34,718 nucleotides of DNA from Thermomicrobiaceae bacterium (GCA_014874455.1 JADBJL010000028.1:1-34718), one strand, 5' to 3'. Counted from the first letter of the stretch, positions 1 to 7,619 are shown. Made by a program: numbers and translations. The notes: generated from the sequence alone by a model not told the origin.

Positions 1-345
1 AAAGCCCCAGTTCGACATGAAGCCGACCGCCGGGTGCAGCACCCGGACGTTGTAGACGTAATCCCCACCGGAGCGCGGCATGGCCGCGCCGAGGAGCCCG
101 TACGTCAACCCATTGAAGAGGGAAAGAACGACGCCGAGTGTGAGCACGAGGAACATGTTGGCGCCCGGGAAGAGTGCCCCCGCGAAGAACGGGGTGACCG
201 CGAGTACCAGCCCCAGGGCGTAGCCGATGACGTTGAAGGTGAACGTGTCGAAGAAGCCGAACTCCCGGATGAGGCCGGAGGCCTTGCGGACGAACAGTTG
301 CGGCCGTGTTTCCGCAGCAGCTTCACTGCGTTCCCTCGAAACCAT
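1..345 (-). CDS. Amino acid permease, APC superfamily (partial, N-terminal part)
   Basis: Reading the minus strand from an ATG at 345 gives an open frame of 115 codons that runs off the left window edge. After a hydrophilic N-terminus there are two hydrophobic helices at about residues 32-58 and 64-88, followed by MPRSGGDYVY (89-98) and LHPAVGF. The proline-arginine-SGGDYVY stretch after the second helix is a hallmark of APC-type amino acid/polyamine permeases, so it is an inner-membrane transporter; the substrate cannot be told. The start is supported by a GGGGGGAG ribosome site just upstream. It is divergent from corA, with a promoter candidate at 503-531. Only about a quarter of a typical 450-550 residue permease is present. 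The family call is firm, the specificity unknown. Confidence 0.82.
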   Translation of the reverse strand, partial: MVSRERSEAAAETRPQLFVRKASGLIREFGFFDTFTFNVIGYALGLVLAVTPFFAGALFPGANMFLVLTLGVVLSLFNGLTYGLLGAAMPRSGGDYVYNVRVLHPAVGFMSNWGF

Positions 346-502
346 TCTCCCCCCTTCCCAGTACGTCGGTTGGACTGAACCGCTTCCGCTCGGTACGCCA
401 GCGAGGCCCGGACTCCGCCCGTCTCTGGCTGAATGATTGCCGAATCGGTCGATCCATGTATACGGAAGTCTATCTTTCGGCTTTGTCCGCTTCTTACCAG
501 TC

Positions 503-531
503 ATGGTAGGGCGTACATCGGGCGCCGTCAA
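503..531 (-). promoter_or_regulatory. Predicted sigma70-type promoter for the permease
   Basis: On the minus strand TTGACG (531-526) and TACCAT (508-503) are separated by exactly 17 bases. Transcription would start near 495 and leave a leader of about 150 nt before the permease ATG at 345. The -35 box is strong, the -10 box matches 4 of 6 positions. Nothing recognisable as a riboswitch was seen in the leader. Confidence 0.45.
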
Positions 532-679
532 GGGGGTTTTCCACGTGGCGACGGTAGCGCCGTGGCGTTAGCTGGCCTCGATGGAATTCGAGACGCCGAC
601 GCGAGGGGCGCGGCGAGCATGTATGCTAAGAGCCGCACCGGTGTCCCAGGGTTCCGTGTCGGCTCGAGAGCGGGCAAGC

Positions 680-1657
680 GTGATCAGGTTGGAGCTGTTG
701 ACCGGTAACGAGCGGCGCGCTGGCGAGGTCTCGCTCGATGAGCTCGACGCGATCATCGCCGAGCCGCGCCATCTCCTCTGGATCGACCTCGAGGATCCCG
801 CTGACCGAGACTTCATGCTCCTGCAACAGGAGTTCGGTTTCCATCCACTGGCGATCGAAGATGCTCGCCGGCGCCACGAGCGCCCCAAGCTCGACATCTA
901 TGAGGACTATCTCTTCCTGGTCTTCTACGCCGCGCGCTCCAGCGAGAGCGACCAGCTCTTCACTACCCAGGAGCTTTCGCTCTTCATCGGCAGGAACTAC
1001 CTGGTCACCGTGCACCACGAACCGTGTCCGGAGATCGACGCGATCGCCGAGCGCTGGCGACAGCAGGCCGACCAGATGGCGGAGGCCAAGCAGCGCGTGG
1101 CGCTGCTGCTCTACACGCTGCTCGATACCGTCGTCGACAACTATTTCCCGATTCTCGATGCGCTCGCCGAGCGCACAGACCGGCTGGAGGAGGCGATCTT
1201 CGAGGGGCGAGACCGGGGTGCCCTGGAGGAGCTTTTCCGGCTGCGCAAGGGTTTGTTGGCGCTGCGCCGGGTGGTAGGCCCGGAGCGTGATGTGCTCAAC
1301 CTCTTGACCCGCCGCGATATCGAGCTCTTGGGGCCGGAGACCGCAGTCTACTTCCAGGACGTCTACGACCACATCCTGCGTGTGACCGACGCGATCGATA
1401 CTTACCGCGACCTGCTGGCCAGCGCGCTCGATGCCTACCTCTCGGTCGTCTCGAACAACCTCAACCAGGTGATGCGGACACTCACCGCCTGGAGCATCAT
1501 CCTCATGTCGCTCGCGCTCATCGCCGGAATCTACGGGATGAACTTCGTCAACATGCCGGAACTACGCCTCTCATGGGGCTACTACGCAGCCCTGGCAGGC
1601 ATGGCCGCGCTCGGGCTTGGGCTGTTCGCGCTGTTCAAGCGCATCGACTGGTTGTAG
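680..1657 (+). CDS. corA: CorA-type Mg2+/Co2+ channel
   Basis: Encodes a 325-residue CorA-family divalent cation channel. The N-terminal cytoplasmic domain begins at once (VIRLELL) and carries the WIDLEDP and HPLAIED motifs typical of the family. It is followed by long helices and two C-terminal membrane segments, at about residues 265-284 and 295-318. The signature YGMNF pore motif is at about 285-289 and the short basic tail KRIDWL ends the protein. I chose the GTG at 680 because CorA proteins normally start just before this beta strand; the frame stays open upstream, with ATG codons at 581 and 623 as alternatives. A TATGCT at 622-627 could be a -10 box, which would also favour 680. The gene is 28 bases upstream of the dehydrogenase, probably co-transcribed, though no functional link is evident. 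Confidence 0.88.
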   Translation: MIRLELLTGNERRAGEVSLDELDAIIAEPRHLLWIDLEDPADRDFMLLQQEFGFHPLAIEDARRRHERPKLDIYEDYLFLVFYAARSSESDQLFTTQELSLFIGRNYLVTVHHEPCPEIDAIAERWRQQADQMAEAKQRVALLLYTLLDTVVDNYFPILDALAERTDRLEEAIFEGRDRGALEELFRLRKGLLALRRVVGPERDVLNLLTRRDIELLGPETAVYFQDVYDHILRVTDAIDTYRDLLASALDAYLSVVSNNLNQVMRTLTAWSIILMSLALIAGIYGMNFVNMPELRLSWGYYAALAGMAALGLGLFALFKRIDWL

Positions 1658-1685
1658 GTTCGTCAGGAGAAGGAGGGCCGTCCCG

Positions 1686-2981
1686 ATGCCGCGCGACAGC
1701 TTGATCCCCACCGAGACCGTCATCGCGCTCGATTCCGTGCCCATCCGCTTCGGGCTCGGAGCCTCGCAGGAGCTGGGCTACGAGCTGAACCGGCTCGGCG
1801 TCCGCCGCGCCCTGCTGGTGGCCGATCGGAACCTGCGGCAGTTCGGCCTCGTCGAGAAACTGGAGCGGATCGTCCGCGATGCCGGGGTCGAGCTCGACGT
1901 GTACGACGACGTCCACGTGGAGCCGACCGACCGCTCGATGAACGACGCGATCGCCTATGCGCGCAAGACGCAGCCGGAGGCCTTCATCTCGCTGGGTGGC
2001 GGCAGCACCATCGACACCGCCAAGGCGATGAACCTCTTCTCCACCCATCCGGGTGAGCTGATGGACTATATCAACAAGCCGATCGGCCAGGGCAAGCCGG
2101 TACCTGGCCCGCTCAAGCCGCACATCGCCCTCCCGACGACGTCCGGCACCGGCAGCGAGACGACGGCTGTCATCGTGCTCGATCTCCTGCAGCTCAAGGT
2201 GAAGACTGGCATCTCCCACCGCTACATTCGCCCCACGCTCGCCATCATCGACCCGCTCAATACTGTTTCCTGCCCGCCGATGGTAACGGCCTGCGCCGGC
2301 TTCGACGTGCTCTGCCACGCGATCGAGTCGTACACCGCACGACCCTACAACGTGAGACCGGCGGTGGAGAACCCGGCCGAGCGACCGATCTACATCGGCT
2401 CGAACCCGATCTCGGATCTCTGGTGCCGCCAGGCGATCGAGTGGGGTGCGCAGTACTTGCGCCGGGCGGTCTTCAACCCGCTCGACCTCGAGGCCCGCAG
2501 CTACATGGCGCTGGCCAGCACCTTCGCCGGTATCGGCTTCGGGAACTCGGGCGTGCATATCCCGCACGCCATGTCCTATCCCGTGGCCGGTATGGTGCGG
2601 GATTACTTCCCTCCGGACTACAACGTGGACGAGCCGCTGGTGCCGCACGGGCTCTCGGTGATCATCAACGCCCCGGCCGCCTTCCGCTTCACCGCCCCGG
2701 CATGGCCGGAGCGCCATGCGGAAGTGGCGGCGATGCTCGGCATGGATACGCGCGGTATGCCGGTGCGCGAGGCGGCCGACGCGCTGGCGGACGCTATCCA
2801 GCAGCTCATGCGCGACCTCGGCATCCCCAACGGGCTGGAAGAGCTCGGCTACAGCGAGCGCGACCTGCCGGGGCTGGTCGAGGGCACGCTGAAGCAGCAG
2901 CGCATCCTGGTCGGCTCGCCACGGCCGGTGGGCGAAAAGGAGCTCGAGGGGATCTTCCGCGCCGCCATGCGCTACTGGTAG
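1686..2981 (+). CDS. Iron-containing alcohol dehydrogenase, hydroxyacid-oxoacid transhydrogenase type
   Basis: A 431-residue group III (iron-dependent) alcohol dehydrogenase. The NAD(P)-binding half carries GGGSTIDTAKA (104-114) and PTTSGTGSE (150-158). The metal-binding half has GFDVLCHAIESY, giving Asp207 and His211 as ligands, and further histidines in HIPHAMSYP (291-299) and VPHGLSV (320-326). The MDYINKPIG, GSNPISDLW and VPHGLSV segments resemble animal ADHFE1, the hydroxyacid-oxoacid transhydrogenase, which passes hydride between 4-hydroxybutyrate and 2-oxoglutarate with bound NAD. That specificity is an inference; an ordinary alcohol dehydrogenase role is possible. The ATG at 1686 follows a near-perfect ribosome site, AGGAGAAGGAGG. 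It lies directly behind corA and is the last gene before a 0.9 kb non-coding stretch. Confidence 0.85.
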   Translation: MPRDSLIPTETVIALDSVPIRFGLGASQELGYELNRLGVRRALLVADRNLRQFGLVEKLERIVRDAGVELDVYDDVHVEPTDRSMNDAIAYARKTQPEAFISLGGGSTIDTAKAMNLFSTHPGELMDYINKPIGQGKPVPGPLKPHIALPTTSGTGSETTAVIVLDLLQLKVKTGISHRYIRPTLAIIDPLNTVSCPPMVTACAGFDVLCHAIESYTARPYNVRPAVENPAERPIYIGSNPISDLWCRQAIEWGAQYLRRAVFNPLDLEARSYMALASTFAGIGFGNSGVHIPHAMSYPVAGMVRDYFPPDYNVDEPLVPHGLSVIINAPAAFRFTAPAWPERHAEVAAMLGMDTRGMPVREAADALADAIQQLMRDLGIPNGLEELGYSERDLPGLVEGTLKQQRILVGSPRPVGEKELEGIFRAAMRYW

Positions 2982-3071
2982 GCGCTTGTCGAGGTGCGGG
3001 CTCACATCGGATGCCGGGGCATCGATCGGGTCGGGCGACTGGCGCCGACCGGAGTGGGCGGCTGATTCCCC

Positions 3072-3110
3072 TGTAGCGGCAGCTACACGGCGTCGCGAGC
3101 ACGCGACGCC
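3072..3110 (+). terminator. Tandem hairpins after the dehydrogenase gene, possible terminator
   Basis: Two perfect inverted repeats stand one base apart, each with a 4-nt loop: TGTAGC-GGCA-GCTACA (3072-3087) and GGCGTCGCG-AGCA-CGCGACGCC (3089-3110). They start 91 bases after the dehydrogenase stop. There is no U tract, so a classical intrinsic terminator is not shown; U-poor hairpin terminators or an RNA 3' end stabiliser are possible. Confidence 0.45.
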
Positions 3111-3326
3111 GTTCACCGCCGAGTCGCCGGAGAAGGATCGGCAGCGCCTGCTCTGTTCTCCTGCGGCGTGCTGAGTACGCGTGGTAGCGGGTGAGGGGCG
3201 CGGCCAGCCGGAGCGACGCGGGCGCGACTTCCGGCTCCTCTTCAGGCCTTGCCGGCGGCCCGCGCGCTCGATGCTCGCCGTCCGCACGCCTGGCTGCAGC
3301 TCGTGGGCTCGAGCTCGTGCTCCTCT

Positions 3327-3351
3327 GCCGAGATGCCCAGTACATCTCGGC
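3327..3351. repeat. 9-bp perfect inverted repeat (hairpin)
   Basis: GCCGAGATG (3327-3335) and CATCTCGGC (3343-3351) form a perfect 9-bp stem around a 7-nt loop. It is in the middle of the non-coding stretch. It could be a terminator for either strand, a structural part of an RNA, or a protein site; no U tract follows. Confidence 0.4.
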
Positions 3352-3640
3352 GAAGGGTCACTCGCTCCGGTGAGCTGGCGCCGGGGGCCCGAGCCATCGG
3401 GTTCCTGGCGGCTGACGTCGTGAGGCGACGCTGACCGGCCAGGACGCTGACCACCCTCAAGCTCGCTGTGGAGGCAGGGGGTCGGCTTCCGCGGGGCGAG
3501 TCGCAGCGCTCCAGAGCTCGATTGAACACCGGCTATCCAGGATCTTGTCACGGAACGGCCGCCGCGGTGTTCTGGGGTTTTCACCGCTGGTCGTGGCTCA
3601 CCTGGTGCGCGACGGGGTGAGTGGCGGCCGGATCGCATGC

Positions 3641-3661
3641 GTACGGACAGTCTGTACGAAC
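3641..3661. promoter_or_regulatory. 21-bp imperfect palindrome upstream of the mraZ promoter
   Basis: A dyad centred on T3651 contains the perfect core ACAG-T-CTGT (3647-3655), and 8 of its 10 outward base pairs match over 3641-3661. It ends 23 bases before the -35 box of the mraZ promoter, a usual place for an activator or remote operator. The protein that binds is unknown. Confidence 0.4.
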
Positions 3662-3684
3662 AGTGCCTAGTAGACATAAGGATG

Positions 3685-3713
3685 TTGCAGCCGGGGGTGT
3701 ACGTATGTATCAT
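3685..3713 (+). promoter_or_regulatory. Predicted promoter of the dcw operon (mraZ promoter)
   Basis: TTGCAG (3685-3690) and TATCAT (3708-3713) are separated by exactly 17 bases; the -10 box matches 5 of 6 consensus positions. Transcription would start at about 3720, giving a leader of about 180 nt before mraZ. The predicted start lies inside the GTGG/DnaA-box array. Confidence 0.65.
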
Positions 3714-3764
3714 TGTGGACAACGGTGGGGGAAGGTGGGGATAAGTGGGGGGCGCTGTGGATAA
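3714..3764 (+). promoter_or_regulatory. MraZ-type operator array interleaved with DnaA-box-like sites
   Basis: Four GTGG boxes begin at 3715, 3725, 3735 and 3745, an exact 10-bp period; three of them read GTGGGG. MraZ is known to bind such short direct repeats at about 10-bp spacing in its own promoter and to repress the dcw operon. The same DNA also carries TGTGGACAA (3714-3722) and TGTGGATAA (3756-3764), the complements of the DnaA-box forms TTGTCCACA and TTATCCACA, and an 8-of-9 match TGGGGATAA (3736-3744). These are about two helical turns apart. The array directly abuts the -10 box, so bound protein would block transcription. The MraZ role is well supported by context, the DnaA role is inference. 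Confidence 0.65.
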
Positions 3765-3900
3765 CGAGCTGGTCGGGTGGGGAAGGGGCACCCTGCAGCC
3801 GTGCGGCTCCTCGCGTGACGCGTTCTTCTGCCGTTTCAGCGGGCAGCGCACGCCGGTTGCCTGAGGCGGGCCGGTGAGGGGGAACGGGGCCTGAGCGCGA

Positions 3901-4329
3901 ATGTTTCTCGGCCGATATAGCCATACGATCGACGACAAGGGGCGCCTGGCCATCCCGGCGCGGTTCCGCGATCTTTTCGGCGGAGAAGCGGTGCTGACCC
4001 GTGGGATCGACCGCTGCTTGACGCTGTATCCGATGGCGGCATGGCGTCCGCTGGCGGAGAAGGTGTCGGCGCTGTCGATCAGCGATCCCGATGCTCGCAC
4101 CTTCCGGCGCATGGTCTTCGCTGAGGCGACGATTGTCCAGTTCGACCGCCAGGGCCGCATCTTGCTCCCACCGGAGTTACGCGACTACGCTGGCCTGGAG
4201 CGGGATGCCGTGGTGGTGGGAGTCAACACCTACGTCGAGATCTGGAGCCCTGCCGCCTGGTCGGCCCAGGCGGAGATGATCGAGCGCGAGGGTGCCTCGA
4301 TTGCCCAGCGCCTGGCGACGCTGATCTAG
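3901..4329 (+). CDS. mraZ: Transcriptional regulator MraZ
   Basis: A 142-residue MraZ of normal length with two SpoVT/AbrB-type swapped-hairpin DNA-binding domains. The first begins at the N-terminus (MFLGRYSHTIDDKGRLAIP, residues 1-19) and the second at about 75-120 (FDRQGRILLPPELRDYAGL region). Each carries the family's D-x-x-G-R-(L/I)-x-(I/L)-P signature. MraZ forms ring-shaped oligomers that bind direct repeats in its own promoter and represses the division and cell wall operon. The matching repeat array is seen about 150-185 bases upstream. The start is fixed by the conserved N-terminus; the ribosome site is weak (GAGGGGG lies 18 bases away), so translation may be inefficient or use the nearer GGGGC. 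First gene of the operon. Confidence 0.96.
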   Translation: MFLGRYSHTIDDKGRLAIPARFRDLFGGEAVLTRGIDRCLTLYPMAAWRPLAEKVSALSISDPDARTFRRMVFAEATIVQFDRQGRILLPPELRDYAGLERDAVVVGVNTYVEIWSPAAWSAQAEMIEREGASIAQRLATLI

Positions 4330-4399
4330 GGCACTGTGCAGGCCTGCTGGACGACGCCGTGGTACAGCGTCCTTTGCTCGTCACTACGTGGGGTGAACC

Positions 4400-5386
4400 A
4401 TGCCTGAGCGAACCGCTATCGTGACCGACCCCGAGGGCTTCTCGGCTCGATCCGGCACTGAGCCACGTCACCGGCCGGTACTCCTGCGAGAATCAGTCGA
4501 GTTCCTGGCCGTGCGCCCGGGCGGCCGGTACATCGATGCGACCTTCGGTGGGGGTGGCCATACCCGGGCCATCCTCGAGGCGAGCGCGCCGGACGGCGTC
4601 GTCCTGGCGGTGGACGCCGACCCGGACGCGGTCGCCCGGGCAGAGGAGCTGGCACGCGAGTACCCCGGGCGACTGGTTCCCTGCCACGGTAACTTCGCCG
4701 CCCTGGCCGAGCTGGCTCGCGCGCGCGGCTTTGCCGAGGTCGACGGAGTCCTCTTCGACCTCGGCCTCTCCTCCTTCCAGCTTGCCGCTCCCGAGCGCGG
4801 GTTTTCCTTCCAGCTCAGTGGCCCGCTCGACATGCGTTTCGATCCGACGCGCGGACAACCAGCTTCGGTTCTGGTCAATACCTGGCCTGCTGAGCGGCTG
4901 GCCGAACTGATCGCCAGGTACGGCGAGGAGCCGCGTGCCAGGCAGATCGCTCGCGCGATCGTGGAGGCACGACAGCGGGCACCGATCGAGACCACCGAGC
5001 AGCTCGCAGAGATCGTGAGCCGGGTCGCCGGGCGTCGTCGCGGCATCCATCCGGCGACGCGGACGTTTCAGGCCTTGCGCATCGCCGTCAACCAGGAACT
5101 GGAAGCGCTGGAGAAAGGCCTCGCGGCCGCGGTCGAGCTGCTTCGCCCGGGTGGCCGGCTGGTCGTTATCTCCTTCCACTCCTTGGAGGATCGCAGTGTC
5201 AAGCGATTCCTGCGGGCGGAGTCGCAGCCATGCCGTTGTCCGCCGGGGACGCCCGTCTGTGTCTGTGGGCAGCGGGCCAGGCTCCGGATCCTGACGCCGA
5301 AGCCGGTCAGGCCGAGTCCCGAGGAGGTGGCAGCGAACCCGAGGAGCCGGAGCGCGCGCCTGCGTGCCGCGGAGCGACTGCCATGA
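4400..5386 (+). CDS. rsmH: 16S rRNA (cytosine-1402 N4) methyltransferase RsmH
   Basis: A 328-residue RsmH (MraW), which methylates N4 of C1402 in 16S rRNA using S-adenosylmethionine in the cytoplasm. The RHRPVLLRE motif is at about 23-31, the SAM-binding loop DATFGGGGHT at 47-55, GVLFDLGLSS is in the middle and FHSLEDRSVKRFLR towards the C-terminus, all diagnostic. Length is normal. The ATG at 4400 follows GGGGTGA. The gene stands 70 bases after mraZ and its TGA overlaps the ATG of the ftsL-like gene (ATGA), so the two are translationally coupled. This is the standard second gene of dcw clusters. Confidence 0.97.
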   Translation: MPERTAIVTDPEGFSARSGTEPRHRPVLLRESVEFLAVRPGGRYIDATFGGGGHTRAILEASAPDGVVLAVDADPDAVARAEELAREYPGRLVPCHGNFAALAELARARGFAEVDGVLFDLGLSSFQLAAPERGFSFQLSGPLDMRFDPTRGQPASVLVNTWPAERLAELIARYGEEPRARQIARAIVEARQRAPIETTEQLAEIVSRVAGRRRGIHPATRTFQALRIAVNQELEALEKGLAAAVELLRPGGRLVVISFHSLEDRSVKRFLRAESQPCRCPPGTPVCVCGQRARLRILTPKPVRPSPEEVAANPRSRSARLRAAERLP

Positions 5387-5892
5387 CCTCGACGCTGACC
5401 CACCGCCCGCGCGCCCATCTGGTATCGGCTTGGCCGGAGCAGCCTCCGCGCGCGACTCGCGCCGCGCGTGCGGCTGGGGGGCTGAGTACCGTGGCGATCG
5501 CGGTGATCGTCGCACTCGCACTGGGTGGCCTGAGCGTGCTCTATCTGGTTCAGACCAGCCAGGTCGTCCAGCTCGGGTACGAGCTCACGCACCTCCAGGA
5601 GCAGCACGACACGCTGGTTCTGGAGAACTCGCGCTTGCGCTATGAGATCGCTCGCTACCAGTCACTAGACACGGTGGAGCGGATCGCGCGCCACGAGCTC
5701 GGTATGACTCCGGTGCGGCGTACGGTGTTCCTGGAGGTCGAGCGGCCAGCGTCGACTGAGCTACCACCGGTTGCCGAGACAGGGCCTCAGCCGGTCTCGC
5801 GCTGGCAGCGGCTCTGGGAACTCGTCTGGGGAATCGGCCGGGCCGCTGACGAGAGCGACTCTGCCGACGCGAGTGGGCAAGGAACCGAGTGA
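5383..5892 (+). CDS. ftsL: FtsL/DivIC-like septum formation protein
   Basis: A 169-residue bitopic membrane protein: a basic cytoplasmic N-terminus, one membrane helix at about 34-56, then an outside coiled coil (57-92) with the ENSRLRYEIARYQS and ARHELGMTPV features of FtsL/DivIC septum formation initiators. FtsL forms a complex with FtsQ/DivIB and activates FtsW-FtsI. A polar 55-residue tail rich in Pro, Glu and Ser follows the family core and is longer than usual. The ATG overlaps the rsmH stop codon (ATGA), and the end overlaps the ftsI start. The identification rests on topology, the coiled-coil motif and the position between rsmH and ftsI; sequence conservation in this family is low. 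Confidence 0.85.
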   Translation: MTSTLTHRPRAHLVSAWPEQPPRATRAARAAGGLSTVAIAVIVALALGGLSVLYLVQTSQVVQLGYELTHLQEQHDTLVLENSRLRYEIARYQSLDTVERIARHELGMTPVRRTVFLEVERPASTELPPVAETGPQPVSRWQRLWELVWGIGRAADESDSADASGQGTE

Positions 5893-7619
5893 TGCAGCGG
5901 CCAGCAGGGATCTCGCCGAGACGGATCTACCTGCTCTATGCCTGTTTCGTGCTCTTCTCCGGGGCCGTGGGTTATCGCGTCTTCTCGTTCCAGGTGATGC
6001 AGGGGCCGGCGCTGGCCCAGCGAGCCGAACAGTTCCGCTACCGCGAAGATCTAGTGCCCGCGCACCGGGGCGACATCCTCGATGCGCGCGGCCGGGTGCT
6101 CGCGACCGACGTGCCGGCTGATCGCGTCTCGGCAATCATCCAGGAAGTGGAGGATCCCCGGCGGACGGCCGAGCTGCTCGCGCCGTTGATCGGTCGAAGC
6201 CAGGAGGAGATCTACGCCGCGCTGACACAGCCAGGCAAGGAGTGGGTCGTACTCCAGCGCCGGCTCTCTGCGGAGACGTCGCAGCGTATCCGCGATCTCG
6301 GCCTTCCCGGCATCGTGCTCGATCCGGAGCCTCGCCGGATCTACCCGATGGGAACGGTCGCAGCACAGGTGATCGGCTTCGTCAACTGGGAGTACACGGG
6401 GGCCTACGGGATCGAAGCGGCGTACGACAGCGTGGTCGGCGGCGTGCCCGGGCAGTTGATCGGGGAGCGCGACGCCGCGGGCAACGTGATCGCGCTCGGT
6501 CACAGTGTCTGGAACCCGCCGCGCGACGGCGCGACACTGGTGCTGACCATCGACCTGGCAGTGCAGCGGATAGCCGAACAAGCGCTCAAAGAAGCGGTCG
6601 AGCAGCAGGAGGCGGCCGGCGGCACGATCATCGTTCAGAACCCGAAGACCGGTGCGATCCTCGCCATGGCCAGCATGCCGTCGTTCGATCCCAACCATTT
6701 CGAAGACGTCACCGATGCGTCGTTGTTCGGCAATCCCGCGGTGTCGGCCGGCTATGAACCCGGCTCGACCTTCAAGGTCATCACGATGGCGCTCGGCCTC
6801 GATGCGGGCGTGGTCTCGCCCGGCACCACGGTCGACGGCGGCAGCTATCGCGAGCTGCCCGACGGTACCCGGATCTACAATGCGCTGCACCAGGAGTTCG
6901 GTACCGAGACGATGACGCAGGTGCTGGCGCACTCCAGCAACGTGGGCGCGATGTTCGTTGCTGACCGACTGGGGGCAGAGACCTTCTACCAGGGTGTGCG
7001 CCGGTTCGGGTTCGGGGAGCCCACTGGAATCGATCTCCCGGCCGAGGCGGACGGGATCGTGCACGCACCGGATAGCCCGCTCTGGTCGCTGACCACCTTT
7101 TATACGAACGCTTTCGGCCAGGGATTAGCGGTCACGCCGATCCAGCTTGTCAACGCCGTCTCCGCTATCGCGAACGGGGGAACTTTGATGCGCCCGCATG
7201 TGGTGCAAGAGATCCGTGGTGAGGGGACGACGGTCACGCAACCGCAACCGATCCGGCAGGTCGTTCGCCCGGAGACGGCACAGCGGCTCACGGATATGCT
7301 CGTGGAGGTCATGGAGACGGAGTATCGAGACAAGTTCGGGATCCCCGGGTACCGGGTCGCCGCCAAGACGGGCACGGCCGAGATACCGTCGCCGAACGGG
7401 GGCTATGAGTCCGGCCCCGGTTCGACGATCGCTTCAGTGGTCGGATTCGGCCCGGCCGAAGATCCTCAGTTCACCGTCCTGGTCAAGATCGACCGACCGG
7501 TGAAGTCGCCCTGGGGCGAGCGGGCAGCGGGGCCAGCCTTTCGGAAGGTGATGCAGGAACTCTTCCTGCTCTACGGCATCCCTCCCAGCGAGCCGGCCGA
7601 GCTCGACGCTGGATCGTGA
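5892..7619 (+). CDS. ftsI: Septal peptidoglycan transpeptidase FtsI (class B penicillin-binding protein)
   Basis: A 575-residue class B penicillin-binding protein that cross-links septal peptidoglycan outside the membrane. One N-terminal membrane helix (about 12-36) is followed by a dimerisation/pedestal domain beginning with HRGDILDARGRVLA (58-71). The transpeptidase domain has all three active-site motifs: STFK (292-295, Ser292 nucleophile), SSN (348-350) and KTG (492-494). There is no C-terminal PASTA domain, unlike many Firmicute and actinobacterial relatives. The start is ATG 5892, within TGATG overlapping the ftsL stop; the adjacent GTG at 5889 is equally possible, and AAGGA lies just upstream. 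In most dcw clusters murE follows ftsI; here murF does. Confidence 0.95.
   Translation: MQRPAGISPRRIYLLYACFVLFSGAVGYRVFSFQVMQGPALAQRAEQFRYREDLVPAHRGDILDARGRVLATDVPADRVSAIIQEVEDPRRTAELLAPLIGRSQEEIYAALTQPGKEWVVLQRRLSAETSQRIRDLGLPGIVLDPEPRRIYPMGTVAAQVIGFVNWEYTGAYGIEAAYDSVVGGVPGQLIGERDAAGNVIALGHSVWNPPRDGATLVLTIDLAVQRIAEQALKEAVEQQEAAGGTIIVQNPKTGAILAMASMPSFDPNHFEDVTDASLFGNPAVSAGYEPGSTFKVITMALGLDAGVVSPGTTVDGGSYRELPDGTRIYNALHQEFGTETMTQVLAHSSNVGAMFVADRLGAETFYQGVRRFGFGEPTGIDLPAEADGIVHAPDSPLWSLTTFYTNAFGQGLAVTPIQLVNAVSAIANGGTLMRPHVVQEIRGEGTTVTQPQPIRQVVRPETAQRLTDMLVEVMETEYRDKFGIPGYRVAAKTGTAEIPSPNGGYESGPGSTIASVVGFGPAEDPQFTVLVKIDRPVKSPWGERAAGPAFRKVMQELFLLYGIPPSEPAELDAGS

Larger units (their letters stand above)
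2982..3640. other. Long non-coding stretch between the dehydrogenase and the mraZ promoter
   Basis: I find no credible gene here on either strand. The open frames present are short, or are mirror frames of neighbours, lack good ribosome sites and show no recognisable protein. I looked for tRNA, tmRNA, SRP RNA, RNase P RNA and 6S RNA features and did not find their conserved cores. What stands out is three perfect hairpins, listed separately at 3072-3087, 3089-3110 and 3327-3351. The remainder could be a decayed gene or an uncharacterised RNA. Confidence 0.5.

Noticed and set aside
3181..3529. Small open frames of 60-95 codons on both strands in the gap before mraZ
   Set aside because: They overlap each other in several frames, lack ribosome sites and have no recognisable sequence.
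3714..3764. DnaA-box cluster as a chromosomal origin (oriC)
   Set aside because: Only three boxes, no AT-rich unwinding region next to them, and no dnaA, dnaN or similar gene nearby; a promoter role fits better.
1635..4160. Very long open frame on the minus strand across the dehydrogenase, the non-coding stretch and mraZ
   Set aside because: Its composition is the Arg/Pro/His/Ala-rich pattern of mirror frames in GC-rich DNA, it shows no protein family and it lies opposite two clearly real genes.
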